Shown here: positions 12,816-26,233 of the stretch, one piece after another
Numbering within the stretch: the stretch's first letter is position 1
Layout: every line of letters begins with the position of its first letter
From: Lethocerus indicus
Lineage: Eukaryota; Arthropoda; Insecta; Hemiptera; Belostomatidae
Direction of reading: 5' to 3'
Assembly: GCA_019843655.1 (NCBI GenBank)
Contig: JACDQD010000008.1
Coordinates: 15,286,442 to 15,350,441 of the forward strand
Length of the DNA stretch: 64,000 nucleotides
Notes under the pieces: model-generated
The model's database searches: none
Told to the model about the DNA's origin: nothing
Seen by the model: the letters and a program-made list of their open reading frames with translations, nothing else
Program-made: the position numbers and the translations under genes

Positions 12816-14179
12816 CCTTATCGCGCCCGGTTAGAGATAAAATCTAGCCTCACACGATGACGGACTTTTATTTTATGGGTATCAGTTTTTCTCCGCTTTT
12901 TTCCTCTTTTTGGGTACAAGCCGCTACATATTTTTTCCAGTTTATTGGAGCAGTTCGAATTTCATCGGTTGGGCGAAAACTCGAATTTCCGGTTTTATTT
13001 AGTTTTTTAAGAATCCGATAATTCATTCGGTTTTTGTGAGCGGCCGAATATTCCGACTTTTACAGGTTAAATTTTTTTCCTTCTCCTCGATCAGCTGAAT
13101 CATAATTAACAGTTATATTATTTTACCTTGACTGTTAACACGGGGGATCATTTGGTCAGGCTACAAATTACAGTATTGCGAGTAATAAATATATCCCGGG
13201 TATTAAGTACTGATCTTGTCTTTATTAAAACATAACGGTATCACTTAGCGGTGTAAGTGCAACGATATCTGAAGTAGAGGCTGAATTGAGTTCGGTATAT
13301 TTCTCTCTGTAGGTGTTAACCACAGTAGATCGTACTTGATCGTATATTTTTTTGTTAAATCATTATTTAACCTTATGTATTCGGAAATGGAGGGATTAAG
13401 AGACGTCTTTAAAAATCGCTATATTTGATAATTATGTAAGAACCAAGTGTTATTATACGCTACAGCTGCAATGAGGGCAATAATGAAATAGTAATGCAAT
13501 TTCGAATATGGGGCAGCATTCGTTAAATGAATTTGTCAATTTAAAAATTGGATATAGTCTGCATTCTCGTCAACTATGTTGATCGCACGCCATTTTATAC
13601 AAGCGTTTTTTTTTCAATATTAAATATTCCGATCTTCAGCCTTCGTGTTTTAACAGGAATGTAAAACTTTCCATTTCGTACGATTTTTTGGAACCCTCCC
13701 CACGTCTGGGTGTCCTCCAGATGTATTCTCCAAAGGTGAAACATTAACCTTTTCCGAATCTCAGCCCACCTAATTTTCCAAAAATTACGAGCCACTTTTA
13801 TAAAGTATTAAAGTACCGTTCAAACCTTGTCTTTGTATATGGAATGTTGCCATTCAATTAACAATTCATTAATAGACGTTAATGAACCGACCTCACAAAT
13901 ATGTCTATCACTTTAATCGATTGACCGGTACATAAAATGTAAATCCAAACCGGTTTCATAATTCTACTCCATTTTTCATACGGGGTAAATTATTTTAAGT
14001 TGCGTGACGGTAGGTGCAACTGGAGCAGCCTTGCGGGCGGTCCCGGCACTTAGTTATTATATAGCTCAGTGCCAAGTGCGAATGGGCGTCCTTAACATCT
14101 CGGGCTAATGCAGAATTGGAGTACTGCCCTCTACAGGACATCCTGGTTTCGGTCACGTTCACATAACTCAATGCGTTGC

Positions 14180-14220
14180 ACAACGAGAGAATTTTATCTC
14201 TTTTTATTCTCCCTCGTTGT
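14180..14220. other. Hairpin, 13 bp with a 2-base bulge
   Basis: ACAACGAG+AGAAT (14180-14192) pairs with ATTCT+CTCGTTGT (14206-14220), interrupted by a CC bulge, around a 13-base pyrimidine-rich loop. It is too short for a typical pre-miRNA. Confidence 0.6.
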
Positions 14221-14466
14221 ATCCCACGAGATACGGCTGACGTCTTAGATAGATATTAAAGGCTCAATCGGATAAAATGAGAATTGAACTTTTTTACGAT
14301 TAATTTAGTCACTATTTTAATTCAACACAGCACAAATACTTCAATCTATTTCGGCTTATCGTTATAGTCAGTGGATTCTGTCAATAGATCAGTTTCGATA
14401 AATAAGCAAGTTAGTTGCCGGTGGGGCATCCGGACATCACTCATCTACCGACGAGTCTTTGTGACG

Positions 14467-14510
14467 ATGATGAGAAGCCCAAACCGGTCTAGCGTAAGGA
14501 CAGCGAGTCC
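14467..14510 (+). repeat. Dispersed repeat, diverged copy
   Basis: ATGATGAGAAGCCCAAACCG is followed by GTCTAGCG. Relative to the family core, the G of GAAA is changed to C and the first base of the CUGANGA-like heptamer is A. Confidence 0.5.
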
Positions 14511-15041
14511 AAAAGAATTTTAATAAAAAAAATAATATAAATTATATTAATATTATAAGCGACTCATGCGTTGAGTGTGAGTTACAAACGACATATATAG
14601 GCGACTTAAAATGTAAAAATTTTTTCTTTTTAAAAGATGTAATTAAACATGTTTTTTTACCGCGCCGAAACCAAAGGGCGTGGGACTGACTGCGGTCCGG
14701 AATTACCCGGTAAGAATTTCTTATGTATTATATATAACAGTATTCCCTTGAAGGACGAGTCGAATTTCGTCGATTAAGAATCCTGACTTATTTAAGAACG
14801 AATTTTTTTGCCAATAAAATGTCCCTCCGCTGATTAGACTCGATATATTCAGAATTTCCAGACGGCTGAATCATCGACTAATGTTCGAAACAACCTTAAA
14901 TTCTTAAAGGTCGAAGGATTTTGGTTAAAGCGGGGCGCAGAGACAGAGAGGGCTGGCCGTGGTTGGGAATAATCGAACAGTGCGGTGAAAGCTCTCTGGG
15001 GATGCTTCATCGACGCATCAGCGATCGTGATGCTTCAGCGT

Positions 15042-15110
15042 CTTCAAAGATGGTGCGAAACCGAAACCGGTCTGGATTAGGACCGAACAGATGAGAGGGA
15101 ACAGAAAAAG
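15042..15110 (+). repeat. Dispersed repeat, copy with tail
   Basis: GGTGCGAAACCGAAACCGGT, with GGT/ACC able to pair, is followed by CTGGATTAGGACCGAACAGA and TGAGAGGGAACAGAAAAAG. The tail aligns with the copy at 4067. Upstream, GATGCTTCAGCGTC (15029-15042) is shared exactly with 6496-6509. Confidence 0.65.
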
Positions 15111-15442
15111 AAGTGCGATTGATGATACTCGAAGATATTTGTGAAAGTGGGGAAAGTAATTCTCAATCCTTCATTACATTAACCATGAAACTGTACGGTA
15201 ATATCGGAGAAATTTAAAATTGTAATAATACTGAAAGTAATAATTGTAGCACACTTGCGCTGTATGAATACTAAGAAAAACAAGTGATATTGTAAGATAT
15301 TTATGTGGAGGATTATCAAGATTTGCAATACTATCACTAATTTAAATATATGGAATATAGTAAGCATTAAAAAATAATGGTTGAGCAGTATAAGAAATAG
15401 GCAAACGTAAGCCGCTATGTTCTGAACGGATTGCTAATAACG

Positions 15443-15470
15443 CAGGCCGATACCGATCTAGCTAACTCCC
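15443..15470 (+). repeat. Dispersed repeat, degenerate core
   Basis: CAGGCCGATACCGATCTAGC differs from the family core by two substitutions. Nothing else of the element is recognisable around it. Confidence 0.4.
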
Positions 15471-17453
15471 TAAGGTATTATCATTTAAAAGATATAATTT
15501 TGTTTTTCATAACTTCGACGTCTACGGACGGACCTAGGAAAAGTGAGTCCCAGCCCGATACAAACCGGGGAATGTACGGTCTTCGCAAATTAGAAACAGT
15601 AAAAACAAAGAACGCCAACAGATATTTATCTGACAATAAGCGCAAAAAATTATTACGGACATTTATCCGTATCCGTGTTCGGGTTGATTTGTGTTGTATG
15701 CTGTACAGCTTCTTTTTTTTCAATCAAGCCTCCCATTTATTTGCATGTCTAATGGGATAGCTGCGGCCTCTGCTCTGGCTCCTTCCCTCACGCTCCACCT
15801 CTTTCTCTCGCGTATTTTTAATTGGCTCCTCTGAAATCGCCTTCTATTGGCACAATTCAATTAACCAGCGCTTGGTACTTCAAACGTTTTTTTTGCGCCT
15901 GAAGCCCTTTTGAAAGTATATGTACAAGAGCAAAACTCTAATTGAAGGAAACATCATATAGAATTTGTATACACCGAGACTTAACGGTAATTTCGTTAAG
16001 TTGGAGTTGAGAATGATCGAACTTGGAGAATTGTACGGAGGAGATCTGTCGGAGAGGAAAAAACAAAGAAGAGAAAGCGGAAGGAAGAAGGCTTCCCAGC
16101 TTGAAGTCCATTAAGCCCGGCTTCATAAGTTCGGAGAAGGAGATCAGGAAAGTTGAGTTACATGGCGCTTAAAAATATGCAAGACTGGTTTCACCCCGGA
16201 TCCGTTCCGATTTATGGTCTGGATCGTGGGGTTCCTGAAACCTTTTACAGAGCTTTAATTTCCGCGAAAGTATTTCAGTGCGTGACATCGGGCAGTGCTG
16301 AAGGGATTCCTACCCCAATATCGAGTTAATAAACAGCAATAACAAATCTGCCCTAAGCTGAATGCACTATATCTGTCCGCTACCGCACAAGTCGAAATCG
16401 TATTTTAAAGCAATTATAAATATATTTCTCAGGGCAATTTAAAGAAGAATTGTTACACTCCCACTATGTTTCCACAAAATTTCCACTAAAAATCATTTAG
16501 AACCAATGCATAATTTAATAATTACTGGACGCATTAATTGTCTAACCATTAAATTTTATTTGATTTAAAATATTTTTCAAAGGCAAGAATATATTAGCAC
16601 CGGCAACGCGGACCCCCCATCTAGCAAATAATGAATTATGTTATAAAATAATCAGATTCAGAACTTTATACAGAATAATTATTGCCGGGAGGGTATTATA
16701 CGTTCTGAACTGTAGCATGCAGAATTTTAATCGTGCTCCACATTTACCCAAACTGTGTTCTGGTAATTTCAAGTTTTCTACCTTGGTATTTCCCTTAAAA
16801 CTGGTCCGCGCAAGTCATGCCGCCTCCGTTTATCATCCGCGCGTATTACCGCGGCCCAAGGTAAATGTTGTCAACAGACCGTTAAAACTCGACCGGTAAC
16901 TCTCAGACGTTAAGAAGTAATACACGAGTTTGGCCGGGTATAAAACCGGCGTTTTATTACCCCGGCGTTAAAAAAAAACGCGAATAAGTTACCCTTATCC
17001 TCCCGGCGCCATTATTTTGAAGCCGCGCCTGCAGTGCGTACAGCTAGCCCGAAAAAATTCTCCCGCGAAGAAAATAAATGTCTCCAAATTACAAATAACC
17101 GGTCCACGCACGCCTAATTGTGAAGATGCGAGCTGAACTCACTATATGAATAGGACTGTTAATCCCTTGATTTACAACCATAAATCGTCGAGTACCGATA
17201 AATATATATAAAACTTAGGAACAAATTAAGATATACGTCAGAAAATCAAGTTAAATTTACAGGAATATTTTGAATCATGTCTGTGCCCATATTTTTTTTA
17301 TAGACGCATAATTTATTTACTATTATCATTAAGAGGTTTTGACACGAGTCAAAGTACACCTACAATAGAATAGGCGAGGGAACAATTCTAGGGCGTTAAT
17401 TAAGAAATAAACAAGGATATATCCATTCGTACCGCTGTTTCTGTAGGACTAGA

Positions 17454-17454
<1 letters not shown>

Positions 17455-17510
<56 letters not shown>
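17455..17510. repeat. TA microsatellite, 28 units
   Basis: Fifty-six bases of uninterrupted TA; likely polymorphic and able to extrude a cruciform. Confidence 0.95.
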
Positions 17511-17513
<3 letters not shown>

Positions 17514-18851
17514 CCCAAAGTCTCCAAAGTCCCATACATAATGTCCAGACGGGGAAATCCGTACGGTTTAAACGCATGGAAGTGTGCACTGGTGGGCAGA
17601 GAAGGCGGCGGCGAGCTGTTTCAATTTTCGCAACGACCGTTATAATTAGAAGCAATTAACTGGGCGCTGTAAATCTATATTTATGGCCGTAAATTTCTAT
17701 CCCAGATAGGGCCGCTCTCAAGAGCAAATATGTCTCACTTAAATTATGTTCACTTGAGAACAAAGTAGAAAGCTAGATATTGATGTATTGCAGATATAAG
17801 AACAAAATAGGCTATAACTATAAATCCTTCGTAGTAATAAAAACATTTAAATATTTTTTATTTGGTTCAGTGAAACCGGCCTAATGATAACTTAGGGGTT
17901 GGAGTTAGTTATTTTCTAATAATGGGACTCGCAAGAGTAAGAGATTATATTTGAAAATGAAATATGTATGAGACTCAGCTGTACCCATTAGTCCTTCAGA
18001 CATGCATGTTTTCTACACAATAATATGGTGAATATTAATTTATATATTTCTATGTTAATAATATATTAATAGTACTGCCCCCCAGGTTATTCGGGTCTTC
18101 CAAGAAACCAAGTATCTCAAAATTCTGATTTATTTTTCCTCCGAACGATTCCAAACAAATAGCATGAAATCAAATTTTAAACAATTATTTATCCACGGCC
18201 TACTATAATGCGCGGGAGCATATCTTATCTTTAATATTTTCGCGCAAGATGTTTTAACAAATTTTTAACGATGATGCAGTATTATGTAAATCGATGCCAA
18301 GACCATTTATCATAATTGCGCAACACTCAGAAATAACTGTATTCCCGCCTGTTGACCCGTCGACCATTATTAATACCGGCCGACGTCTGACAAATGTTGT
18401 CGGTCAGAAGTGTTGTCCGGACGGACAAAGGACTGTTAAGGATTCAATAAAGGAGTCGATGATTCAGCCGCGCTCAGAGTTCGGAAAACGATTTTATTTA
18501 TCTCTCGCGTTAAAAGAAATGACAAAATGACAAATATTGTCTGGGGACAGAGCTTCAAGAAGGTACCGAAAAATCGTCTCAAAACTTTAATAATTTAGAA
18601 GCACCAGAATAATTTAAGCATCTGATCAATTATTATAAAGTATTTATGCTTAAAATAGGTAAATGGTAAAATTCCTAAAAGCTATTTATTATATGCCGTA
18701 ATTATTTAGCGAATACATATTTTAGGATACACTAAACGGTTTTGCAGGCTTAATAGTAGTATACTTAAGTAGACAGTTTCGCAGTGATAGAATTCAGCGT
18801 ACGGCCGAAAGGTAAGATTTCGGTAAATATAATTATTTGATTTTCTCTTAC

Positions 18852-18994
18852 CTGTATGAGTTCTTTTGTGGGCCTTGAGATGTGAGCTCTTGGTGTACAC
18901 TTTGTTGCAGGCCGGTACGTCGCATCTGTGCACCTTTCTCCTTCTGAGGCTGCTGTCTCCGTAATCGGAGCCGCCCCCGCCACCGCTGTACACC
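18852..18994 (-). CDS. dar1: KLF transcription factor, internal exon with zinc finger 1 (tentatively dar1/KLF5-like)
   Basis: This exon encodes the first C2H2 zinc finger of a Krüppel-like factor, a nuclear protein that binds GC/CACCC boxes. On the minus strand it follows a good acceptor (CTGTTTTTCAG) and ends at a strong donor (ACAG|GTAAGAG). It starts with one base of a split codon, then 47 codons, then one base. The peptide opens [15 protein letters not shown], passes a basic RRRK patch, and has zinc ligands C24, C29, H42 and H46 (C-x4-C-x12-H-x3-H) with the KLF signature [12 protein letters not shown]. It stops at THT plus the first base of the Gly codon, the usual KLF intron position in the THTGEKP linker. 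[10 protein letters not shown] is closer to insect dar1-type fingers than to KLF6/7/luna (LKAHQRTHTG). KLF3/8/12 also matches HRCD and [14 protein letters not shown], so the family is near certain and the ortholog is not. Confidence 0.93.
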
Positions 18995-21900
18995 CTGAAA
19001 AACAGGAAGAAACTATGTAAAAAGGTGTACACCGTACCAGAGACAGCAGACTGTAGGCATAACAGAATGCGCAGAACGCCCTTTTGCCCACTTTAAATTT
19101 CAGAGAATTACAATCCAAACTACTTTGATCCCCGGACGACCCGGACGAGCCCGATGGAATACAGTTCAACACTGAATCAACGTAATAAGATATACGATCT
19201 GTCCGCGGCGGCCTACGGACCCAACAACTTTCACAACATTCAAACAGGAATTTGTTAGGATGGGCATACATGAGATTCGAGTTCCTTACAAAATTAAATG
19301 TACCGTCCAGGAATTGGACCGGCAACGTCAAATAAATTCCAATTATGTAATAGGTTAATCGTTATATAAAAACATCGCCGTCGGGTGAGTTTCGCCGCAA
19401 AATTCATGTCCATTGCAAATCCGTTGCTTTACCCGATTTTAAAGCTCGCCGAATACGTGCCGATCTCGTTCCTATTTTACCTTCGTAATATATTCAGGCG
19501 GTTGGAATGGAATCAGAGAGAATGCGACAGGTGAGTGAACGAATAAATAAATTTGACCCATGGCAAGGAAACGTATCACGTACTTCACGTACTTAGCGTG
19601 TAGCAACGCTTCTCGGTGAGAAAATAACCTTTGGTGATGAGTCACCCGCGAAATGCTTCGCGTCGACTTTATTTTAACATGGTTCGGAATGGAAAGTAGT
19701 ATTTTACCATCGGTTTTTCTATTATTCGATCGATGCGATGTGTAAGTTGACGACTGTTTTTATTAAAAGTAGCTATTTCTCATAAACCAAATATTTCCTC
19801 CTTCAATACGCTTGCATGCATAATGTAGTACAATTAAGGATAACTGTATATTAACTGAATTTAATTAGTCCTCCGGGAATATTCCGATTCAACATCTATT
19901 ACTGAGCCCCATATTTGTTCCATATTAAGTACCGTACATGTAAGTACCTGTGACACCTTCGTAACTATTGTAACTGGTACGCGGCCTCGGATACGTGCCT
20001 ATTATATAATTCGGCGGATAAGATCTGTGAGACGTGGAGGGTAGAGCGAAAGCGTCGTTTAGCGAATTCAAAATCGTCAACTACAAGGTATCGATAAAAT
20101 CGGCGCGCCCCGATAACTTTAATTATGCATGTGCATAGTAAAGAGGGAGGTGACATCAACGGGGCACCGCCCACTTCCGTATTGTGTTCTTCGGCCCGAG
20201 GAGCCTCGAGAACAGCGACCGAAAACTGAGACCGCGGAAAAGATTTTTTACGGAAAAGATTATGTAAGAAGTGCAATGCCTCGTTATGTATTATTTTTAT
20301 GATATTGTTTTAAGTATTGTGTAAATACATTACTATTTTACTGACAGAATTCTACTAACGTTGACGGGAATCCCACGACACAGGTACGCCTAAAGGGTAT
20401 GATTATTTCTAAGCGCCTCGGTTGACCATTCGGGTTTAAAATAGTTTTCTAATTTTTTTTTTGGCACACCAGATGTCGAATCGTGTCCTAAAACAATTCA
20501 AAAATCGTAAAATTGGGCTGTTTCCGAGACTGTGACGAGACAGGGCGGGCGGTCATCCGGGTAATGGTCGATGAACTCGCACGAGAAAATTCTCAGGCTC
20601 TCACGGTAGAAAGCCGACCGCTCCCCCGCCCCCCATTTCCAAATTTATACTGATAATAGCCGATAGCCGAAACGGGTTTTTTGCCACCCGGGATATCGAA
20701 TTTTTGTTTGATATTCTCCTCTCCAAACCGTAGGATCTGGCTGTGATAATACCCGGGTCTACGACAGACGCCTACGGTCTTTCATTCGGACGGCCCACAA
20801 GACTTACGAAAACTGAATTAAAGCGTATGACAAATGATGGGCCCGGAATATCTCGACAACCTACCCATTTTCAGAGGATGTCTACGCAATATATCGTCTA
20901 CGCTTCCTTATATACACATACATATTTATATTTATAACTACCCAGTACTATTTCTCTTGTTTCATCGAAATATGGATTATTAATAGAGTTGTAACGCGCT
21001 CTTTTTCATCTCTTAGTGAGAACGATTCGTGTTCAAAATTAATCCACTGAGACAGTGCATCTGGTCACGGAAAAGGAATAAAAATGAAAGAACACAAATG
21101 AGAAGCCCGGGTAATGAAGACCACTTTTAGAATTAAGGAAATACGATAAGATAGCACAGTTTTTCTCGAAAGCGTTTATCTATTAAACCCGTTTAAAATT
21201 TGAATGTAATTATAATAGGGACGAGTTATCGAATATTTTCTTCATATAAATATAACTACTCTGGCTGAAATTTTCTATTGAAGAAAAATCCGGTCCGCTA
21301 CAGGACAGTCGAACGAAATTGAAGTCTACAAATAGAGATCTCTTCATAACTAATATTTTGTTACTTGAATCATTTGCTGGTGATTCATAGAAGGAGGAAA
21401 AACTCGAAATGTAAAAAAGTGCTGGATAGTGGTAGAGTTGCAAATTACCCCATTTGTAACAACAATGAAGGGTTAATTGAGCGCAGACAACAGCACTTAG
21501 TGAAGCTGATATATGTTCATTTTTCACTGTCGTTTAATATTTATTTATCATCACCAATACTTTCCGCCGCAACGAAATGTCCTATCGTATATGTCATTAA
21601 CAACGGGGGTTAATAATCGACGAATCATCGGCAACAAGAGCGTGGCCAATGGATGAAAGTGAAAACGAGCTGGAGATAATAAATTCAAATCGATTAAATA
21701 ATGAGGGCGGCCCAACACCGATCGGATTCCGCATTCAGGTGTCGGGGATAGAAAAGGCGACCGCGGCGGGTGAATAATAAATTAAATTATACTCGGGCAA
21801 GTGAAAGAGCGCGCATTAATAACGCACAATGGATATCCGCGTATGCCGATCAAAAGGGTTCGAGGATGGCGGATGTTAATTGAGCCGCAACTCATAATCG

Positions 21901-24900
21901 TCAGTCGTTCTATCGCCTACTCTAAAACACACAGATCCTCGTTCGCGATAAATATGCGCATTTAAACGAGCCTCGAGGACCGATCGGCGATTGTAAGTCC
22001 GCAATCGATATCCGAGATAGAACGGATCCAGCATTAATCAGACGTCCTTCTCAACGGCGAAGCCCCACTCCGGTGCGGCCTTTACTGGAAACTGGAGCTA
22101 TTCGGCAGGAAACTAACGCCTACTGGACTGCTAACGCCCATAGTCCACTAATTCTCGAGTACAACTGATATAACTGATCCCAGATATTGAAGCCGCAATG
22201 CATTTTTCGTTTGGGATTAGTCCGGTTTCACTGTCATCAATAATAGTTGGCTAATCGTATTTGAGACCCAAGCAAATAAATATAAATGAGCCAATTTTTC
22301 TTATACGGTGATTATAATAACCATATTTTATGTTTTTGATCAAAAAATAATTTTATCTATGTTCACATAGTTGTAGTCGTCAATTGTATACATCATATAT
22401 GTATTGCTCGTCTTCAATCATGCATTCCTATTCAAATGAGGAAATTGCGGGTTTTTTTAATGTAGCTCAGAAAAACTTCGAGGCATTAGATTTTGGACAT
22501 CGCGTATATATATTATCGAATTAGAATGGGTATTAGTGACTGTTATGTATAATTATAGTAATTCGCTTAATGAATTCTTAATGAACTTCAGATTGCTTCT
22601 TTATTGCAGTAATTATTGTGTTAAAACGGTTGCCAATAACAATGGAGGGTTAAGAGAACCAGTATGTAATTTATCAATAAATAATGAGAATGGTATTGAG
22701 CAGAAGCAACATTTCCAGAGAGCATTTGATAACAGTTGTCCAGAACACGGTGACAATGTTCACATCCACCAGTGATCGTTGACTAGCATTTAAAGTGGGC
22801 CTATTCAAGTAGTCCGGCAGCATAACTATTGCTATATTTTACAATTACAGCACTAAAAGCGGCGGCGGACCGCTCGCTAATTGGAGCCATGGATAGGAGA
22901 AAGAGCGTTCAAAGATATTTTCATTTTTATTAGCCCCCTGCTTCGATAGACCGGTTTGGTGGTGTTCACAATTGCCGCCCTTCAAATCGAAACAGCCGAG
23001 ATGGTTTTTGTAATTGAATAAATTTTCGTTTAGAATAAATTCCAAATTTTATTAAAATCCTCAAATTTTAGTCCCGTTTTTTTAATATGCACAAGTAAGA
23101 ATGCCAACATTTTACTAAAGGATTACTAGTGGAAGTTGAGTGTTTCATTCATTAAGTGTTAATCATTTTTTAAATGCATTGCACTTCTGAAATTGATTAT
23201 TTAAATTCACCCGACCGTAACAGAAACACTGCGTATTTTATCAATATTCATAAGGGGTTCACATAACAAGTTCAATTCTATTGTACTTGGAAAGTATTGA
23301 GTGCAACAATGGCGAGCGGTTAATAATTTCCCAGAACTCGACGCCTGGCCACGCTATTGAGGCCCACGGCACCAGAGGGACTGATTTGAAAATGTAAAGC
23401 TGGAAATTAGCAATAACGATTTTCATTTTCCGAAGATTTATAAAATTATCTTACGAAAGATACGTTTCATTTTCATTTTTCGTAATGGACGGGCGCAAAA
23501 AGTTCGGGATCATTCCCAAAGATATTGTTACTGTACTCAGGTATAACGAGTAACTATTGATAAAGAAGAAGAAAGAGATTTGAAATAAAGATTGTGTAAT
23601 CCTTGCTACATTTACCTAATAAGATTTTTCAGTTTTTGTTTCAGTTTTTTTTTCAGTGGGGCTAATCATTTTTTTTCAGCTTCAGTTCTGCGACGGAATT
23701 GTCGCTGAAATCTTTCTAATGATTTCGCAACTCCAAATCGAAGGATAAAAGTGCATGGGGCCATTAGAGTGTTGCGCCCCAGCGCCATGAAACAGGACTT
23801 GTCTGTTAAACGCTCTCTAAAGCTGTACCGTCGCCTTTTCTGAGGAGGACGACGGCGACGGGTTTTATTATCAACGGTGCGCTCAATTTCCCTGTGCAGA
23901 TTAAGGTTGGCCAGCATTTCCAATTAGCGCCCGGATTAGTATTCAATAATTTACTGCCCCTTGCTCAAAGAGCTATGCCCGGGACTTCGCTAGAACAACT
24001 TTTAACCTTTTCCCTAAAGTTTTATAGTCGGCCTTTCTATAAATCGTCGATCGCCTGTTATTATTTTTCATAAATGTCGCCGCTCCTACGTCTCCCATTT
24101 TTTTTCTTTTGCTCGAAACTATTTCGACTTCTCACCTTTCGTTGGGACAGAAGTTGGCAGACGAGTTGGCAAGAGGAGTTGTTATTACCGGAGGATGTAA
24201 AACGAAAGCCGTATTTTTTGCCGTCATTATTATTACTTCCCTCGGTAACTACTGGCTGTTGAATTGCGACAAGAGATTATATTGCCGAGTTATATTTCAG
24301 TAACGTTTTAATGTCAACACACAGCTTCCGTCTTTGGCATTTAAAAAAAAGTAATCGCTATAGCGTACTATATTTGTAAGAAACAGTAGTAGTTGATCCT
24401 CTCTCCCGTCGGAAGATCTTTGTCCATATGCCACTGGACTAACATTACAGTTACGATATATTTATTTAGTCTCTGTCCTTTGACCTAACTATGCCACAGT
24501 TTTACTGCAATCTGGAATCGAACCACAAATCTATATTCGCTGTCTCGGCCGGTACTTAACATAGAAATTTATTTGTAATGAGTGTCAGTATATAAGTGGG
24601 AGTGTTCAAATTTTATGTTCAACTCTGACCAAAATTCATTCTATATTTTAGTAGTTAATTTCGAGAGTCCCAGTTGGACTTTATTAAGGAATTAACATTT
24701 TAACGTAAGTTGCATGCTGTGCACACGAATTAGATATTTCGATGCAATTAAATCATTTTGCGTATCGAAATAATTAATATAATCAATAATTAATAATTAT
24801 GTCGCCGGTATTACTGTCCACGAGGCATCTGTAATTACGAAAGAGGGAAGCTGACACAACTAACGATTAATATTTCATTTAATAACAGTCAGTCGATAAC

Positions 24901-25219
24901 TTTAATTATGGGATATTCGCTTCAAATGCAGCCTTCGCGAAGGCTTCGACAGCCGAAAAGATTGCAAATCACCGAATTAGCCTGTCACGCCTGTGGACTA
25001 ACCCTGTATTACCCCGTGACACACATGATCAATCAGATATACACTAATTATAAGAGTTAATATTATGAGCGTGGTCGGACAGTCGTGACAGTGCTAATAG
25101 CGGATGCTTCATCTAAAGCCGACGTGTCACTTTGTCAGTCCGAGCAACGAAATTCAGATGAACGCCAAAAAATATATTCCAGACTAATTGTATTATGTTT
25201 ATATTATAAATCAACTTAC
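18995..25219 (-). other. KLF gene intron, about 6.2 kb
   Basis: The intron runs from donor GTAAGT at 25219 to the CTGTTTTTCAG acceptor at 18995. It contains no tract longer than a few repeats and no recognised coding sequence. A long minus-strand frame overlapping the zinc-finger exon (18765-19331) is out of the finger's frame. The 21.6-22.1 kb part is relatively CpG-rich; 24.7-24.8 kb is dense in TAATTA-type sites that homeodomain proteins could bind. A Penelope/hammerhead-like repeat remnant on the minus strand lies near 22943-22964. Confidence 0.65.
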
Positions 25220-25364
25220 GCCGAGCTGTTGTCCTTTAATCTGTGGAGGGATATGAGGGGCGGTGGGGGCTTTCTGAGTCCTTCGAGGCATTCCCCCAGG
25301 AGCAGCTCGCCCGGCGGCGAACAAGAGGGAGGAGACGCCGGCGGCACCACAGTCCTGCTAGGTT
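25220..25364 (-). CDS. dar1: KLF transcription factor, Pro/Ser-rich exon before the zinc fingers
   Basis: This 145-bp exon lies between acceptor TTTTTGTTTTAG and donor GTAAGT on the minus strand. It has two bases of a split codon, 47 codons and two bases. Those last two bases (GC) plus the first base of the zinc-finger exon (G) make an Ala codon, so the two join in frame. The peptide is Pro/Ser-rich: it begins PSRTVVPPASPPSCSPPG, continues through GELLLGECLEGLRK to PPPPLISLHRLKDNSS, and reads like a disordered activation or interaction region. From memory, KLF5 has a comparable Pro/Ser stretch followed by a PPPSY motif just before its fingers, and this supports the dar1/KLF5 assignment. No PVDLS CtBP-binding motif of the KLF3/8/12 type is present here. 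The other two frames contain stops. Another small exon in the 6.2-kb intron that follows cannot be excluded. Confidence 0.8.
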
Positions 25365-26233
25365 CTAAAACAAAAATGTAAATTGACTATTATAATTAAA
25401 TAGTTTCGTTTTGTATTATTCCAATACAGAAGATCATCTATGAAGGAGCTCAAATAGAGTTTCTACCCCGTAATATCTAGTTGGGAATATGCCACTATAT
25501 TCCCCAGATATCTGACGAACGTTCTTCATTTCTTTCAAATTTTGTTTATTAAAAAAACGGGAAACACGGAAATAGTAATCAAATTTAATAATTTTAGTAC
25601 AATTACGGCCTCCAACACCCTCGCTTCGCGCGCCAAGCTTGTCCTTCTATTCACTGTTATAATGCTAAAATTCTTTCCTTCGCATTCTCCTTGAATGCAT
25701 TCTACCTTAGCCGCTTTCAAATGTAAAAAACCCGGGTTTTGCATACCTCGTGTCTCTATTTTAAAAATCTCTCAATATTTTGAAATAAAATTTATATCTC
25801 AAATTTAAATTTTGATGGGAGAGAAAATATTTAGTTTAAATTATAGAGCATATTAGTTCTTTAATTGAAAATGATTACATATGGATTAAAGTACAATAAC
25901 ATGCAGACTGGAGTCCATACCTTTAAATCGTGGGCAAGACCGTTAACTTTAATTTAGCGCTGTTATTTATTTTTACTTCCAATTTAAACCGCTATCAAGG
26001 GCGGCCGGTTTTTTTATCTTGAATTTCGGAGCCGGTGAATGGGGAGGGAAGAAATGAGGAGAATAGAAACCGAAAAGTCGAAATGTACGGTAAAATAAGA
26101 GAGAAGGAGACCCGGATGAGTACTAGGAAGAGGAAAGGATGAGTAGGAGGTGGAGGAGGATGTGGGGTAGGGGGTTTCTAACGGTGACCCGGCGTGTGAA
26201 GGGCGGCCTTGCCGGGCGGTCACACGTACGGAC

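Larger units (their letters stand above)
1..18851 (-). other. 3' portion of the window: KLF intron after zinc finger 1 (at least 18.8 kb)
   Basis: The donor at 18851 opens an intron whose acceptor was not found. I looked for the reverse complement of coding for TWEGC and RSDELTRH of fingers 2 and 3 and saw neither, so the next exon probably lies left of base 1. Contents are a 43-bp tandem repeat (2064), dispersed repeat copies (2333, 4067, 4416, 14467, 15042, 15443), CpG-rich DNA with TA and AG tracts (3.2-5.0 kb), a direct duplication (5932-6287), C- and G-rich runs (9459, 12750), a hairpin (14180-14220) and a TA tract (17455). Elsewhere the DNA is AT-rich and unremarkable. Confidence 0.6.

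Noticed and set aside
18765..19331. 188-residue minus-strand frame overlapping the zinc-finger exon
   Set aside because: It reads the finger exon in the wrong frame and runs through the acceptor into the intron; the finger frame has its own splice borders.
24495..24530. tRNA-like T-arm (GGTTCGATTCC) on the minus strand
   Set aside because: The T stem is imperfect and there is no acceptor stem, anticodon arm or A box in register.
25085..25381. Plus-strand frame over the Pro-rich exon
   Set aside because: It is the antisense shadow of the minus-strand exon, which has matching splice borders and phases.
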